Of a stretch of 35,704 nucleotides of DNA, positions 15,257 to 23,303 are shown in pieces (positions within the stretch are counted from its first letter, which is position 1; the number at the start of each line of letters is the position of its first letter). The stretch is taken from contig DASYNF010000084.1 of NCBI GenBank assembly GCA_036008685.1, positions 1 to 35,704 of the forward strand. The letters run 5' to 3'. Source of the stretch: Actinomadura_C sp036008685. GTDB taxonomy: Bacteria > Actinomycetota > Actinomycetes > Streptosporangiales > Streptosporangiaceae. The translations under genes and the position numbers were made by a program. The notes beneath the pieces are model-generated. The model was not told the DNA's origin. It worked only from the letters and a program-made list of their open reading frames with translations, and ran no database searches.

Positions 15257-15274
15257 GGTGAAATCGATTTCACC
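15257..15274. promoter_or_regulatory. Perfect 18-bp palindrome, second LacI-type operator
   Basis: GGTGAAATCGATTTCACC is fully symmetric. Its core TGAAATCGATTTCA fits the general LacI-family operator form and matches the site at 15075-15088 in 11 of 14 positions. The centres are 184 bp apart. It lies about 100 bp before the DUF3054 gene, so it may regulate that gene, act as an auxiliary site for looping, or both. Confidence 0.6.
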
Positions 15275-15371
15275 ACCGCCCCGGACCGTGGGACCTTCCG
15301 CCCGTACGGCCGTGAGGTGCGGCACCCCGGGGGCGGGGGAGCCCCCCCGGGCCCCGGCTACGCTGAGGCGC

Positions 15372-15740
15372 ATGCGCGTGCTGACGGGGGCGGTCCTCGA
15401 TCTCTGCTGTGTGATGGCCTTCGTCCTCATCGGCCGAAGGAGCCATGGCGAGGCCGGCGCCCTCGCGGGCCTGGCGGCCACGGCGTGGCCCTTCCTGGTC
15501 GGTCTGGCGGTGGGCTGGCTGACGACCCGGGCCTGGCGGCGGCCCGCCGCCGTGGTCCCGACCGGGGTCGGGGTCTGGCTGGTGACCTTCGCCGTCGGCA
15601 TGGGACTGCGCGCTCTGTCGGGCAAGGGGGTTCCGGTGACGTTCGCCATCGTGACCCTGGTCTTCCTCGGGGTGACGATGCTCGGCTGGCGGGCCGTCAC
15701 GGCCGGACTGAGGAGATCTCGCATGTCACATAAGCTGTGA
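15372..15740 (+). CDS. DUF3054 membrane protein
   Basis: A 122-residue integral membrane protein with four hydrophobic helices, fitting the small DUF3054 family (typical length 110-130). The family markers seen are DLCCVMAFVLIGRRSHGEA in helix 1, an Ala/Trp/Pro-rich second helix (GLAATAWPFLVGLAVGWL), and GKGVPVTFAIVTLVFLGVTMLGWR near the end. The ATG at 15372 is preceded only by a weak GAGG. No function is established for the family. It is divergent from the LacI-type regulator and shares the intergenic region containing the perfect palindrome. Confidence 0.85.
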   Translation: MRVLTGAVLDLCCVMAFVLIGRRSHGEAGALAGLAATAWPFLVGLAVGWLTTRAWRRPAAVVPTGVGVWLVTFAVGMGLRALSGKGVPVTFAIVTLVFLGVTMLGWRAVTAGLRRSRMSHKL

Positions 15741-15829
15741 TCCGGCCTTGCCGGTGGTCTCGGTGCGGACGCTGTGATGGGGTGATGTCCCCTGGTGAAG
15801 CCGATCTTTGTCCAGGGAGGACGACCCCG

Positions 15830-16810
15830 ATGCCGAAACCCGGCACGTCCCGTCTCATCCGCATCCGCCGGTTCGTGATGGCCGTCATCGTGCTGCTGGC
15901 GGTCTGGGGCACGACCAGCGGTGCCGTCCCGCTCGACTTCTACGGCCGGCCGACGGCCCTGCCGGCGCTGTCGGTCACCACGATGGCGGCGCGCTACCTG
16001 GCGAACCGCCGCGCCATCGAGCAGGCGCTGCAGACCGCCCGGAGCGCCCACGACGACGACCGGGTCAGAGCCTTCTCGGCCTTCCTGCGGCCGGACCGGA
16101 CCTTCCTGTCCTTCGACGCGCGCTCGAGCGGCCGGGCGGTGGAGGTCATCGGCGACATCGCGACGGCGCGGCGCGTGGTGATCCTCGTTCCGGGTGCGGA
16201 CACGACCTTGACCACGTTCGACTCCCGCGGCCGGAAGCCCTACTCGACTCCCGGCGGTGGCGCCAGGGCGTTGTACGAGCAGGCGCGGGCCATGAACTCC
16301 AGGACGAAGCTCGCCGTGGTGGCGTGGCTCGGCTACCTGCCGCCCGCCACGATCAGCGCCGATGCCGTGACCGATGAGCGGGCCGACACGGGGGCCGTGG
16401 CGCTGCGCCGCTTCGTCCGCGCGCTCCGCGGGGTGAACCCGTCGGCTCACACCGCGCTGATGTGTCACAGCTATGGGTCCGTGGTCTGCGGCGAGGCCGC
16501 CAAGGGGCTGCCGATCAGCGAGATCGCGGCCTTCGGCAGCCCGGGCATGTCCGCCTCCTCCGATGTCGCGCTGGGGACCCGGGCGCGGATCTGGGCGGGC
16601 CGGGGTTCGGGGGACTGGACCCGGCTGCTCCCGCACCTGCGTGTCCTCGGCGTGGGCCACGGCGCCGACCCGGTCTCGCCGAGGTTCGGCGCGTGGGTCT
16701 TCGACGCCGGCGGCGCCGGTCACAGCGACTATCTGCGCCCGGGTTCGCTGTCTCTGCGCAACCTCACCCTCATCGCGCTGGGCCGCGACGCCGAGGTCAC
16801 CCGCGCCTGA
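15830..16810 (+). CDS. Exported alpha/beta hydrolase, DUF1023 family
   Basis: A 326-residue alpha/beta hydrolase of the actinobacterial DUF1023 type. An N-terminal membrane segment (about residues 15-33) follows a basic start (RLIRIRRF), so the catalytic domain should lie outside the cell, either anchored or secreted. The nucleophile elbow is MCHSYGS with Ser214, Asp280 in GADPVSPRFGA and His298 in GHSDYL complete the triad. RRVVILVPGADTTL gives the oxyanion-side strand. The ATG at 15830 is supported by GGGAGG about ten bases ahead; a longer frame from 15737 is unlikely. Substrate unknown; family members are thought to be lipases or esterases on loose evidence. Confidence 0.88.
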   Translation: MPKPGTSRLIRIRRFVMAVIVLLAVWGTTSGAVPLDFYGRPTALPALSVTTMAARYLANRRAIEQALQTARSAHDDDRVRAFSAFLRPDRTFLSFDARSSGRAVEVIGDIATARRVVILVPGADTTLTTFDSRGRKPYSTPGGGARALYEQARAMNSRTKLAVVAWLGYLPPATISADAVTDERADTGAVALRRFVRALRGVNPSAHTALMCHSYGSVVCGEAAKGLPISEIAAFGSPGMSASSDVALGTRARIWAGRGSGDWTRLLPHLRVLGVGHGADPVSPRFGAWVFDAGGAGHSDYLRPGSLSLRNLTLIALGRDAEVTRA

Positions 16811-16850
16811 CCGGAGCGGCCCGGGGAGGGAACGATCTCGGCGGCGTACG

Positions 16851-16871
16851 CCCCGGCGGCGGCGGCCGGGG
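16851..16871 (+). terminator. Possible terminator after the DUF1023 gene
   Basis: CCCCGGC pairs with GCCGGGG across a seven-base GC loop, 40 bp after the stop at 16810. No T-run follows, so strength is uncertain. Confidence 0.4.
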
Positions 16872-16968
16872 ACGTCTTCACTAAGCGTGTGCTGTCGCCT
16901 ACTGTGAGCTATAGCAGGCTTTGGATCAGCTTCACCTTGGGAAGAAATGCCGCATTTAATCGGGGGTT

Positions 16969-18435
16969 GTGGTGTGTTCTCGATCTTTTGTGTCCGGCTC
17001 AACGGCCGCCTTAGCCGTCATCCTCATCGGCGTCACGGCCGGCGGCTGCACCGATGACCGGACCCGGCCCGTGCACGCGCCCGCCCGGCTCGACTACGGA
17101 CAGCGCCTGAAGGATCCGCCGCAGTACGTCAGTGACCACGGGGTGCTGCGGGTCCGCGTCGTGGTCGAACGACGGCAGGTGGAGCTGGCCGGTCACCGCC
17201 TCTGGGCACTGACCTACAACGGGTTCTCCATGCCTCCGACCCTGCGCCTGCGGCCGGGGGACCGGATGGAGTTCACGGTCGTCAACCGGGTGCGGCCCGC
17301 CATGGACCTTCGGTTCAACGGTCTCAGCGTCTCGCCGGCCGGCCGGGCCGGTGAGGTGGCCCTGCGGGTCCACCCTGGTGCGACCCTGCGCGACGCGAGC
17401 CGATTCCCGCGGGGCCTCTCTCCGGGCACGTATTGGTATCACGCCTACGGGGAGCCCGCGGCCACCTCGCGGGCCATGGCCGGGCGGGCCCGGTCCCCGG
17501 AGGCCGGGCCGGCACCCGCGCTGCCCGGCGGCATGCCCGGCATGTCCGGCATCATCGTGGTCGAAGGGCTGCGGCGCCATCTGCCCCCCAGCCTCCGCGA
17601 CATCACCGAGCACGTCATCGCGCTCAAGGACCTGCCGGGCGGGCAGCGCGCCGGCGCCGCGCGGGACGATCCGGCCGGCCGGACCGTCAACGGCCAGGTC
17701 GGCCCGGTCATCCCCATCCGCCCTGGAGAGACCCAGCTGTGGCGGCTGGCGAACATCGGCACCGGCGTCGGTTACCGCCTCCACCTGGAAGGACAGCCTT
17801 TCCAGGTCCTCGCCCAGGACGCCAACCCGGTCCGCCGGATCTGGTCCGCGGACTCACTCCTCGTCCCGCCCGGCGCCCGCTACGACGTGCTGGTGCAGGG
17901 CGGCAGCCCGGGCCGGGCGCGGCTGGAGAGCCTGCCCTCCGGCGCCGGGCCGGCCCCGGCGGGGCGGCCGCGTACGCTGCTCGCGACGGCCGTCTCCGCC
18001 GGCACACCCCTGCCCTGCGTGGCCCTGCCCGCGGGTTTCGCCTCCATGGAGGACCTCGGCCGTGCCCGGATCGCCGGGCACAGCACGGTGGTGTTCTCCC
18101 AGGGCCCGCAGGAGCGACTCGAGGTCGACGGCAGGGCACAGGGCAAGGGCGACCGTGTCGACATCCCCGCCCGGCCGGGGACGGTGCAGGAGTGGACGAT
18201 CCGCAACGCCTCCGCGCGGGAGCGGTCCTTCCACGTGCACACCAACAGGTTCCAGCTGATGAGCGTCGACGGCCGGCCCTATGCCGCGCGGAGCTGGCAG
18301 GACACCGTCGACCTTCCCGGGCACGGTCAGGTCGTGATCCGGCTGCGGTTCACCGGCCGTCCCGGGGAGGCGGTCCTGCACTGCCATCTCCGTGGCCAGG
18401 AGGACATGGGGACCATGGCGGTCATGGAGATGTGA
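16969..18435 (+). CDS. Multicopper-oxidase-like lipoprotein with most copper ligands lost
   Basis: A 488-residue exported protein with cupredoxin-type domains in multicopper oxidase order. It starts at GTG 16969 and has a signal peptide with a weak lipobox TAGGC (Cys27). The fold markers are clear: NGFSMPPTLRLRPGD (84-98), GTYWYHAYG (153-161), GGMPGMSGIIVVEG (187-200), QLWRLANIGTG, and HCHLRGQEDMG at 471-481. The copper-binding motifs are altered. The first HxH is RFN (115-117), the second is HAY (158-160), the HPxHxH block reads RSFHVH (419-424), and the HCHxxxH block has Gln at 477 in place of the type 1 His. Type 1 copper cannot be complete, and the trinuclear site lacks several His. SufI/FtsP is a known copper-free relative. 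A structural or copper-sensing role is inferred. Confidence 0.85.
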   Translation: MVCSRSFVSGSTAALAVILIGVTAGGCTDDRTRPVHAPARLDYGQRLKDPPQYVSDHGVLRVRVVVERRQVELAGHRLWALTYNGFSMPPTLRLRPGDRMEFTVVNRVRPAMDLRFNGLSVSPAGRAGEVALRVHPGATLRDASRFPRGLSPGTYWYHAYGEPAATSRAMAGRARSPEAGPAPALPGGMPGMSGIIVVEGLRRHLPPSLRDITEHVIALKDLPGGQRAGAARDDPAGRTVNGQVGPVIPIRPGETQLWRLANIGTGVGYRLHLEGQPFQVLAQDANPVRRIWSADSLLVPPGARYDVLVQGGSPGRARLESLPSGAGPAPAGRPRTLLATAVSAGTPLPCVALPAGFASMEDLGRARIAGHSTVVFSQGPQERLEVDGRAQGKGDRVDIPARPGTVQEWTIRNASARERSFHVHTNRFQLMSVDGRPYAARSWQDTVDLPGHGQVVIRLRFTGRPGEAVLHCHLRGQEDMGTMAVMEM

Positions 18436-18456
18436 GCTCGGCCGCGGACCCGCCCG

Positions 18457-20172
18457 TCAATGCGACTCCCGGGTCACCTGGTCGCCGCGCCGGCCGACGA
18501 GGAAGTCGAGGTCGGCGCCCCGGTCGGCCTGCTGGACATGGTCGACGTACAGGCGTTCCCACCCGCCGGACGGGGCGGCGTAGGCCGCCGCGGACGCCTC
18601 GGAGGCCCCTCGCAGCCGTAGCTCCTCGGCCGGGACGTCGAGGTCCAGGCGACGGGCCGGAACGTCGAGCACGATCATGTCCCCGGTGCGGACCAGTGCC
18701 AGGGGGCCGCCGGCCGCGGCCTCCGGGGAGGCGTGCAGCACGACGGTGCCATAGGCCGTGCCGCTCATGCGCGCGTCGCTGATGCGGACCATGTCCCGCA
18801 CCCCCTTGGCGAGGATCTTGGCCGGCAGCGGCATGTTGCCGACCTCCGGCATGCCGGGATAGCCCTTGGGGCCGCACCCGCGCAGCACCAGCACGCAGGT
18901 CTCGTCCACGTCCAGGTCGGGAGAGTCCAGGCGGGCGTGCAGGTCCTCGATGCTGTCGAACACCACCGCGCGCCCGCGGTGACGCAGGAGCTCCGGTGAG
19001 GCCGCCGCGGGTTTGATCACGGCGCCGTCCGGGGCCAGGTTGCCGCGCAGGACGGCGATCCCCGCGTCCGGGAGGAGCGGGGAGCTGCGGGGCCGGATCA
19101 CCGACTCGTCCCAGATCCGGGCGTCGCCGAGGTGGTCCACCAGAGGCCTGCCGGTGACCGTCACGGCGTCGGGGGAGAGCAGGTCGCGGACCTCGCCGAG
19201 CACGGCCAGCAGGCCCCCGGCCCGGTACAGGTCGTCCATCAGGTGACGGCCGGACGGTTGCAGGTCCACCAGCAGCGGCACGCCCGAGCCGGTCCGGTCG
19301 AAGTCGTCCAGGTGGAGGTCCACGCCGAGCCGGCCCGCGATGGCCAGAAGGTGCACCACCGCATTGGTCGAGCCGCCGATGGCCGCCAGGACGACGATGG
19401 CGTTGAGGAAGGAGTCGCGGGTCATCACCGCGCTCGGACGGCGGTCCTGCCGGATGAGCTCCACGGCGAGACGTCCGGTCTCGTGCGCCTGCTCGAGCAG
19501 GCGGCTGTCGGGGGCCGGCGTGCCGGCGAGGCCGGGGATCGTCATGCCGAGGGCCTCGGCGACGCACGCCATCGTGGACGCCGTCCCCATGGTGTTGCAA
19601 TGGCCCTTGCTGCGGATCATCGAGGACTCGGACATGAGGAAGTCCTCCGCCGACAGGGTGCCCGCACGGACCTCTTCGCTGAGCCGCCACACGTCCGTGC
19701 CGCAGCCCAGGGGCGCCCCCCGGAAATGGCCGGTGAGCATCGGCCCGCCCGGCACCACCACCGCCGGCAGGTCCACCGACGCGGCGGCCATGAGGAGCGC
19801 GGGGATCGTCTTGTCACAGCCCCCGAGCAGCACGACGCCGTCGATCGGGTTCGCCCGCAGCATCTCCTCGGTGGCCATCGCGGCGAGGTTGCGCCACAGC
19901 ATCGCGGTCGGGCGCACCTGCGTCTCGCCCAGCGACGGCACGGGCAGGTTGAGGGGAGTGCCGCCGGCCTCCCAGATGCCGTTCTTGACGCTCGCCGCCA
20001 CCTCGTCGAGGTGGGCGTTGCAGGGGGTCAGGTCGGAGGCGGTGTTGGCGATCGCGATCTGCGGCCGCCCGCCGAGGGCCGACCCGGGCACGCCCCGGCG
20101 CATCCAGGCCCGATGGATGTAGGAGTTGCGGTCGTTGCCGGAGTACCACTGCGCGCTGCGGAGCTCGGTCAC
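18457..20172 (-). CDS. IlvD/Edd-family dehydratase, probably sugar-acid type
   Basis: A 571-residue Fe-S dehydratase. Cys51 (TPCNAH), Cys119 (GGCDKT) and Cys192 (GHCNTMGTAST) are the cluster ligands; a Lys/Ser region, MSGTAYGTVVLHASPEA, near residue 480 carries the catalytic Ser. The PLGCGTD and PEVGNMPLPAKILAKGVRDMVRISDARMSG blocks follow the pentonate/hexonate branch of the family more than dihydroxy-acid dehydratase of branched-chain synthesis, which makes a sugar-acid dehydratase most likely. The start is GTG 20170-20172, behind GGAAGGAG. It is divergent from a zinc-dependent dehydrogenase and ends 21 bp from the oxidase-like gene, with which it converges. The exact sugar acid is unknown. 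Confidence 0.88.
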   Translation of the reverse strand: MTELRSAQWYSGNDRNSYIHRAWMRRGVPGSALGGRPQIAIANTASDLTPCNAHLDEVAASVKNGIWEAGGTPLNLPVPSLGETQVRPTAMLWRNLAAMATEEMLRANPIDGVVLLGGCDKTIPALLMAAASVDLPAVVVPGGPMLTGHFRGAPLGCGTDVWRLSEEVRAGTLSAEDFLMSESSMIRSKGHCNTMGTASTMACVAEALGMTIPGLAGTPAPDSRLLEQAHETGRLAVELIRQDRRPSAVMTRDSFLNAIVVLAAIGGSTNAVVHLLAIAGRLGVDLHLDDFDRTGSGVPLLVDLQPSGRHLMDDLYRAGGLLAVLGEVRDLLSPDAVTVTGRPLVDHLGDARIWDESVIRPRSSPLLPDAGIAVLRGNLAPDGAVIKPAAASPELLRHRGRAVVFDSIEDLHARLDSPDLDVDETCVLVLRGCGPKGYPGMPEVGNMPLPAKILAKGVRDMVRISDARMSGTAYGTVVLHASPEAAAGGPLALVRTGDMIVLDVPARRLDLDVPAEELRLRGASEASAAAYAAPSGGWERLYVDHVQQADRGADLDFLVGRRGDQVTRESH

Positions 20173-20203
20173 GATGAGGGCTCCTTCCCGTCGCCGGAAC
20201 GCC

Positions 20204-20212
20204 TGTCTAACA
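20204..20212. promoter_or_regulatory. Possible GntR/FadR-type operator upstream of the dehydratase
   Basis: TGTCTAACA has the TGT-N3-ACA form used by many FadR-group GntR repressors of sugar-acid genes. It lies 32 bp before the dehydratase start. No GntR gene is present in the window, so this is only a candidate. Confidence 0.3.
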
Positions 20213-20219
20213 TCTGATC

Positions 20220-20570
20220 ATGACTGACAGTAGCTCCTGGCGCCTCGCCCCAGAAGGCGCATCCAGGCCCGGCTCCATCGCACCCCGGCTCGGTCCGATC
20301 GCAGGCCTCGGGGCCGGCGCGCGCGGGCTGGGCTCCGACGCCCGCATGCTCGGTTCCAACGCCCGCATGCTGGGTGCGAACGCCCGCATGCTGAGTGCGA
20401 ACGCCCGGGGGCTCGGCGGGAACGCCCGGCGGCTCGGTGGCCGCGCTCGGGGGCTCGGGGCCCCCGCGCGGGCGCTCGGGTCCGGTGCTCGCCCGTCCGG
20501 GGCCGGCGCCCGCCGGTTCGGCAGGGGCCTCGGGCCGTTCGGGTCCGCCGGCCGCCGGTCCGGCCGCTGA
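20220..20570 (+). CDS. Repetitive small ORF (heptapeptide repeat), doubtful
   Basis: An open frame of 116 codons between the divergent dehydratase and dehydrogenase genes. Most of it is a heptapeptide repeat with consensus G-x-x-A-R-x-L, which arises from a 21-bp DNA repeat. The leucines recur every seven residues, so a basic helix is conceivable. There is no Shine-Dalgarno sequence before the ATG, and the frame begins close to the presumed promoter of the dehydratase. Since 21 is a multiple of three, other frames stay open too. It may equally be non-coding repeat DNA. No family recognised. Confidence 0.3.
   Translation: MTDSSSWRLAPEGASRPGSIAPRLGPIAGLGAGARGLGSDARMLGSNARMLGANARMLSANARGLGGNARRLGGRARGLGAPARALGSGARPSGAGARRFGRGLGPFGSAGRRSGR
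20310..20519. repeat. Ten tandem units of 21 bp
   Basis: Units begin at 20310, 20331, 20352 and so on in steps of 21 up to 20499. The best conserved units (20331-20414) share a GGTxCxAACGCCCGCATGCT-like core; three of them contain GCATGC. Later units are more GC-rich and diverged while keeping the period. The array fills the space between two divergent genes. Confidence 0.8.
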
Positions 20571-20593
20571 GCCGGGCCATGACACAGGAGAGC

Positions 20594-21607
20594 ATGAGGG
20601 CGTTCGTCATGCGCGGGCCCGGCGAGTGTGGTGTCGAGGAGGTCCCCGTGCCGGTCGCGGGGCCCGGCCAGGTGGTCGTGGACATCGAGCGCGCCGGGGT
20701 CTGCGGCACGGACATGGAGTTCTTCACGGGGACGATGGCCTATCTGCACGACGGCCACGCCTCCTATCCCGTCAGGCTCGGACACGAGTGGTGCGGGGTC
20801 GTCGCGGAGGCCGGTGACGGGGTGGACCCGGGCTGGCTCGGCAGACGCGTCACCGGCGACACCATGCTGGGCTGCGGCGACTGTCACCGGTGTGCCGGTG
20901 GACGGCAGCATGTGTGCGAGCGGCGGTACGAGATCGGAATCCGGGGCGGATGGCCGGGAGCGCTCGCGGAGAAGCTGGCCGTACCGGCCACGGCACTGCA
21001 CGCCCTCCCGGACTCGATCGGGTCGGCGGCCGGCGCGCTCGTCGAGCCGGGGGGCAACGCCCTGCGCGCCGTGCGGGCGGCGGATCTCCGCCCGGGGATG
21101 CGGGCGGTCGTGTGGGGGCCCGGTGCGATCGGCCTGCTGGCCGCGCGGTTCGCGGCGGCCCAGGGCGTGGAGGTGCACGTGGTGTGCCCGTCGCCGGAGT
21201 CGGCCGAGGTCGCCCGGCACCTCGGCGTCGAACGGGCCTGGACCGCCGACCGGCTTCCGGCCCGGCCCTACGACGCCATCATCGACGCCACGAACGCGGA
21301 GGGGGTCCCACCGGCCGCGCTGGACCTGGTGGAGCCCGGGCGGAGGGTCGTCTACATCGGCCTCGCGGCCAGGCCCAGCATGATCGACACGCGCACTCTG
21401 GTCCTGAAGGACGTGACGGCGGTGGGCGTCCTCAGCGCCTCGCCCGGGTTGGCCGGCGCCATCGAGCACTACGCCTCCGGGCTCGTCGACCCGGAGCCCC
21501 TGGTCGCCGCGACCGTCGGGCTGGGCGATGCCGGAGAGGTCCTGGCCGGGCGGCGGCCCCCGGGATGTGGCCGGGGGCCCAAGATCCATGTGGACCCGCG
21601 GCGCTGA
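20594..21607 (+). CDS. Zinc-dependent medium-chain alcohol/sugar dehydrogenase
   Basis: A 337-residue MDR-family oxidoreductase. Catalytic zinc ligands are Cys37 (AGVCGTD) and His64-Glu65 (GHEW). The structural zinc lobe has Cys94, Cys97, Cys100 and Cys108. The coenzyme motif GPGAIG starts at about residue 170, after an EPGGNA segment. I chose the ATG at 20594, since it has AGGAGAG just ahead; the ATG at 20579 has nothing suitable. The domain arrangement resembles threonine/sorbitol-type dehydrogenases. Being divergent from a sugar-acid dehydratase, it may oxidise a related sugar alcohol, aldose or acid, but this is inference from context. NAD(H) preference is not evident. Confidence 0.87.
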   Translation: MRAFVMRGPGECGVEEVPVPVAGPGQVVVDIERAGVCGTDMEFFTGTMAYLHDGHASYPVRLGHEWCGVVAEAGDGVDPGWLGRRVTGDTMLGCGDCHRCAGGRQHVCERRYEIGIRGGWPGALAEKLAVPATALHALPDSIGSAAGALVEPGGNALRAVRAADLRPGMRAVVWGPGAIGLLAARFAAAQGVEVHVVCPSPESAEVARHLGVERAWTADRLPARPYDAIIDATNAEGVPPAALDLVEPGRRVVYIGLAARPSMIDTRTLVLKDVTAVGVLSASPGLAGAIEHYASGLVDPEPLVAATVGLGDAGEVLAGRRPPGCGRGPKIHVDPRR

Positions 21608-21658
21608 CCGGAGCCCCGGAGCCCCGAGCGGCCGTGCGCGCCGCCCTCCGTACCTCGA

Positions 21659-23080
21659 TCAGTAACCGCGGGTACGGTGAGCGGCGGGCCGGGCACCGCG
21701 GCCGGACCCGCCCAGGCCGATGCGCTGGAAGGCGCGCACCAGTTCACCGCCCATGTTGACTCCGGCGGCCAGGGCCAGTGCGATGGAGATGGCCCCGATG
21801 AGGCTCAGCACGCCGACCTGAGGGGCACCGGTGTTGATCTCGATCATGCCGCGATAGAGCGCGGTGCCCGGCAGCAGCGGCGCGATGGCCGGCACCACAT
21901 AGGGCAGCGCCGCGGCGCGGCGGCGCCGGGCCAGCAGGTTGCCCAGCAGGCCCAGCAGAACGGCGGCGATCGCCGACGCGAGGACCGGGGGTATGTCCAG
22001 CCCCGGGATCGAGTGCCTCCCGTCGGCCGCACGGGCCTGGTCTCCGCCGGCGGTGAGCAGCACGTACACGACCCAGATCAGGCCGCCGCCGAGCGCCGAG
22101 GGCACGAGGACATCACGGGGCACGGCCAGGGACACCGCGAAGGTCAGTGAGACCGCCGCGGCGGCGAGGATCGCCACCGGCTGCAACGTCACGGGGGCGG
22201 CGGGCAGATCGTTCACGTCGATGCGGACGCCCAGCCGTACGGCGGCGTAGACCGTGACCCCGAGTCCGGCCACGATCGCCGCCACGATGAAGAAGACCTC
22301 CAGCAGCCGGGCGGCCGCGCTGACGAGGTCTCCGGTGATGCCGTCCTGGATGCTCGCCACCAGGGGCCGTCCCGGCAGCAGGGCGACGACGGCACCGGTC
22401 ACGATGGTCGCCGCGTGGGCCGGAGCACCCGCCGCGATCACTACGGCCGCGCTGGTGGCGGCGATCGCGGCGGCGAGGGACAGCTGGAAGAACTCGGCGA
22501 TCCCCCGCCGGGCCAGTGCGATGGCGGCCCGGTCGGCCAGCAGGGTCGCGACGAACCCGGTGCCGGCCACGAGCGGCCCGCCGCCGACGAGCACGCCCGC
22601 CGACGCGGCGACCAGCGCGAACGACACCGCCACCATCCACCGCGGGTACGGCCCGCGGCCGTACTTGATCTCTCGGAGGCGTACGAAGGACTCGTCGAGG
22701 TCCACCAGGCCGATCGTGGCGTCATGGACGAGGCGGTGCAGTTCCACCAGCCGCCAGTACGCCGGGGTGCGCCGCCGGATGGACCGGGCGCCGGTCACGG
22801 GCGGAGCGCCGTTGCCCGGATGCGCCGACACCAGGATGTTGGTGAAGGTGACCTGGACCTCGCAGCGCGGCAGCTCATAGGCGACCGCGAGGCTCAGCAT
22901 GGCCTCGTTGACGCGTTCGGTCGGCTCACCGCTGGCGAGCATGAGCTCACCGACCCGCAGGACGAGGTCCAGTGCGAGATAGGAGACGACCTCGCCGGGC
23001 TCCTCTTCTGGCGGATCCACTACCGGCTCGTCCATCAACGCCTGCCAGGTCCGTCGCAGTCGCTCCGCAGCCTGCCCCAT
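21659..23080 (-). CDS. ThrE-type threonine/serine exporter family protein
   Basis: A 473-residue membrane protein built from two parts, as in Corynebacterium ThrE. The N-terminal soluble domain (about residues 25-140) has the family motif ALDLVLRVGELMLASGEPTERVNEAML and a VQVTFTNILVS strand. About ten membrane helices follow (from residue 147), ending with a short cytoplasmic tail. The RIDVNDLP loop divides the ThrE (DUF1212) and ThrE_2 (DUF3815) halves. It starts at ATG 23078-23080, with GGGAGG some 13 bases upstream. Substrate is taken from the family and could be a different small metabolite. It is monocistronic, and its 3' end faces the dehydrogenase gene. Confidence 0.92.
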   Translation of the reverse strand: MGQAAERLRRTWQALMDEPVVDPPEEEPGEVVSYLALDLVLRVGELMLASGEPTERVNEAMLSLAVAYELPRCEVQVTFTNILVSAHPGNGAPPVTGARSIRRRTPAYWRLVELHRLVHDATIGLVDLDESFVRLREIKYGRGPYPRWMVAVSFALVAASAGVLVGGGPLVAGTGFVATLLADRAAIALARRGIAEFFQLSLAAAIAATSAAVVIAAGAPAHAATIVTGAVVALLPGRPLVASIQDGITGDLVSAAARLLEVFFIVAAIVAGLGVTVYAAVRLGVRIDVNDLPAAPVTLQPVAILAAAAVSLTFAVSLAVPRDVLVPSALGGGLIWVVYVLLTAGGDQARAADGRHSIPGLDIPPVLASAIAAVLLGLLGNLLARRRRAAALPYVVPAIAPLLPGTALYRGMIEINTGAPQVGVLSLIGAISIALALAAGVNMGGELVRAFQRIGLGGSGRGARPAAHRTRGY

Positions 23081-23262
23081 GCTCGTACAAAGCCTCCCGT
23101 CGGTGATGTCCCGGGGCAGATTACCTGTCGGCGGGGGGAGGTCTACGCACGGACGGGGACCGGAGGATCCGGTCCGTGGATGGGTTCGTGATCTGCGGCA
23201 CTCCTGTCTTCGGCGGGATAGGACAGCGCGGTGTCACCTCCTTCGAAGGCGCGCACGGCGAA

Positions 23263-23291
23263 AGGCCCTGCCCCGGAGGGGGACAGGGCCT
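23263..23291 (-). terminator. Terminator of the lsr2 genes
   Basis: AGGCCCTGCCCC pairs with GGGGACAGGGCCT (11 pairs, one mismatch) with a GGAGG loop, 12 bp beyond the stop of the downstream lsr2 gene. On the minus strand a short TTT follows. Confidence 0.75.
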
Positions 23292-23303
23292 CGTCGATGC
23301 CGG

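Noticed and set aside
15191..17002. 603-codon minus-strand frame across the DUF3054 and DUF1023 genes
   Set aside because: Antisense of two clear genes, Arg/Pro-rich, no domain.
20310..20519. CRISPR array
   Set aside because: The 21-bp units are directly adjacent without spacers, and no cas genes are in the window.
20207..21589. Minus-strand frame through the 21-bp repeats and the dehydrogenase
   Set aside because: Mostly antisense of the dehydrogenase; it stays open in the repeats because 21 is divisible by three.
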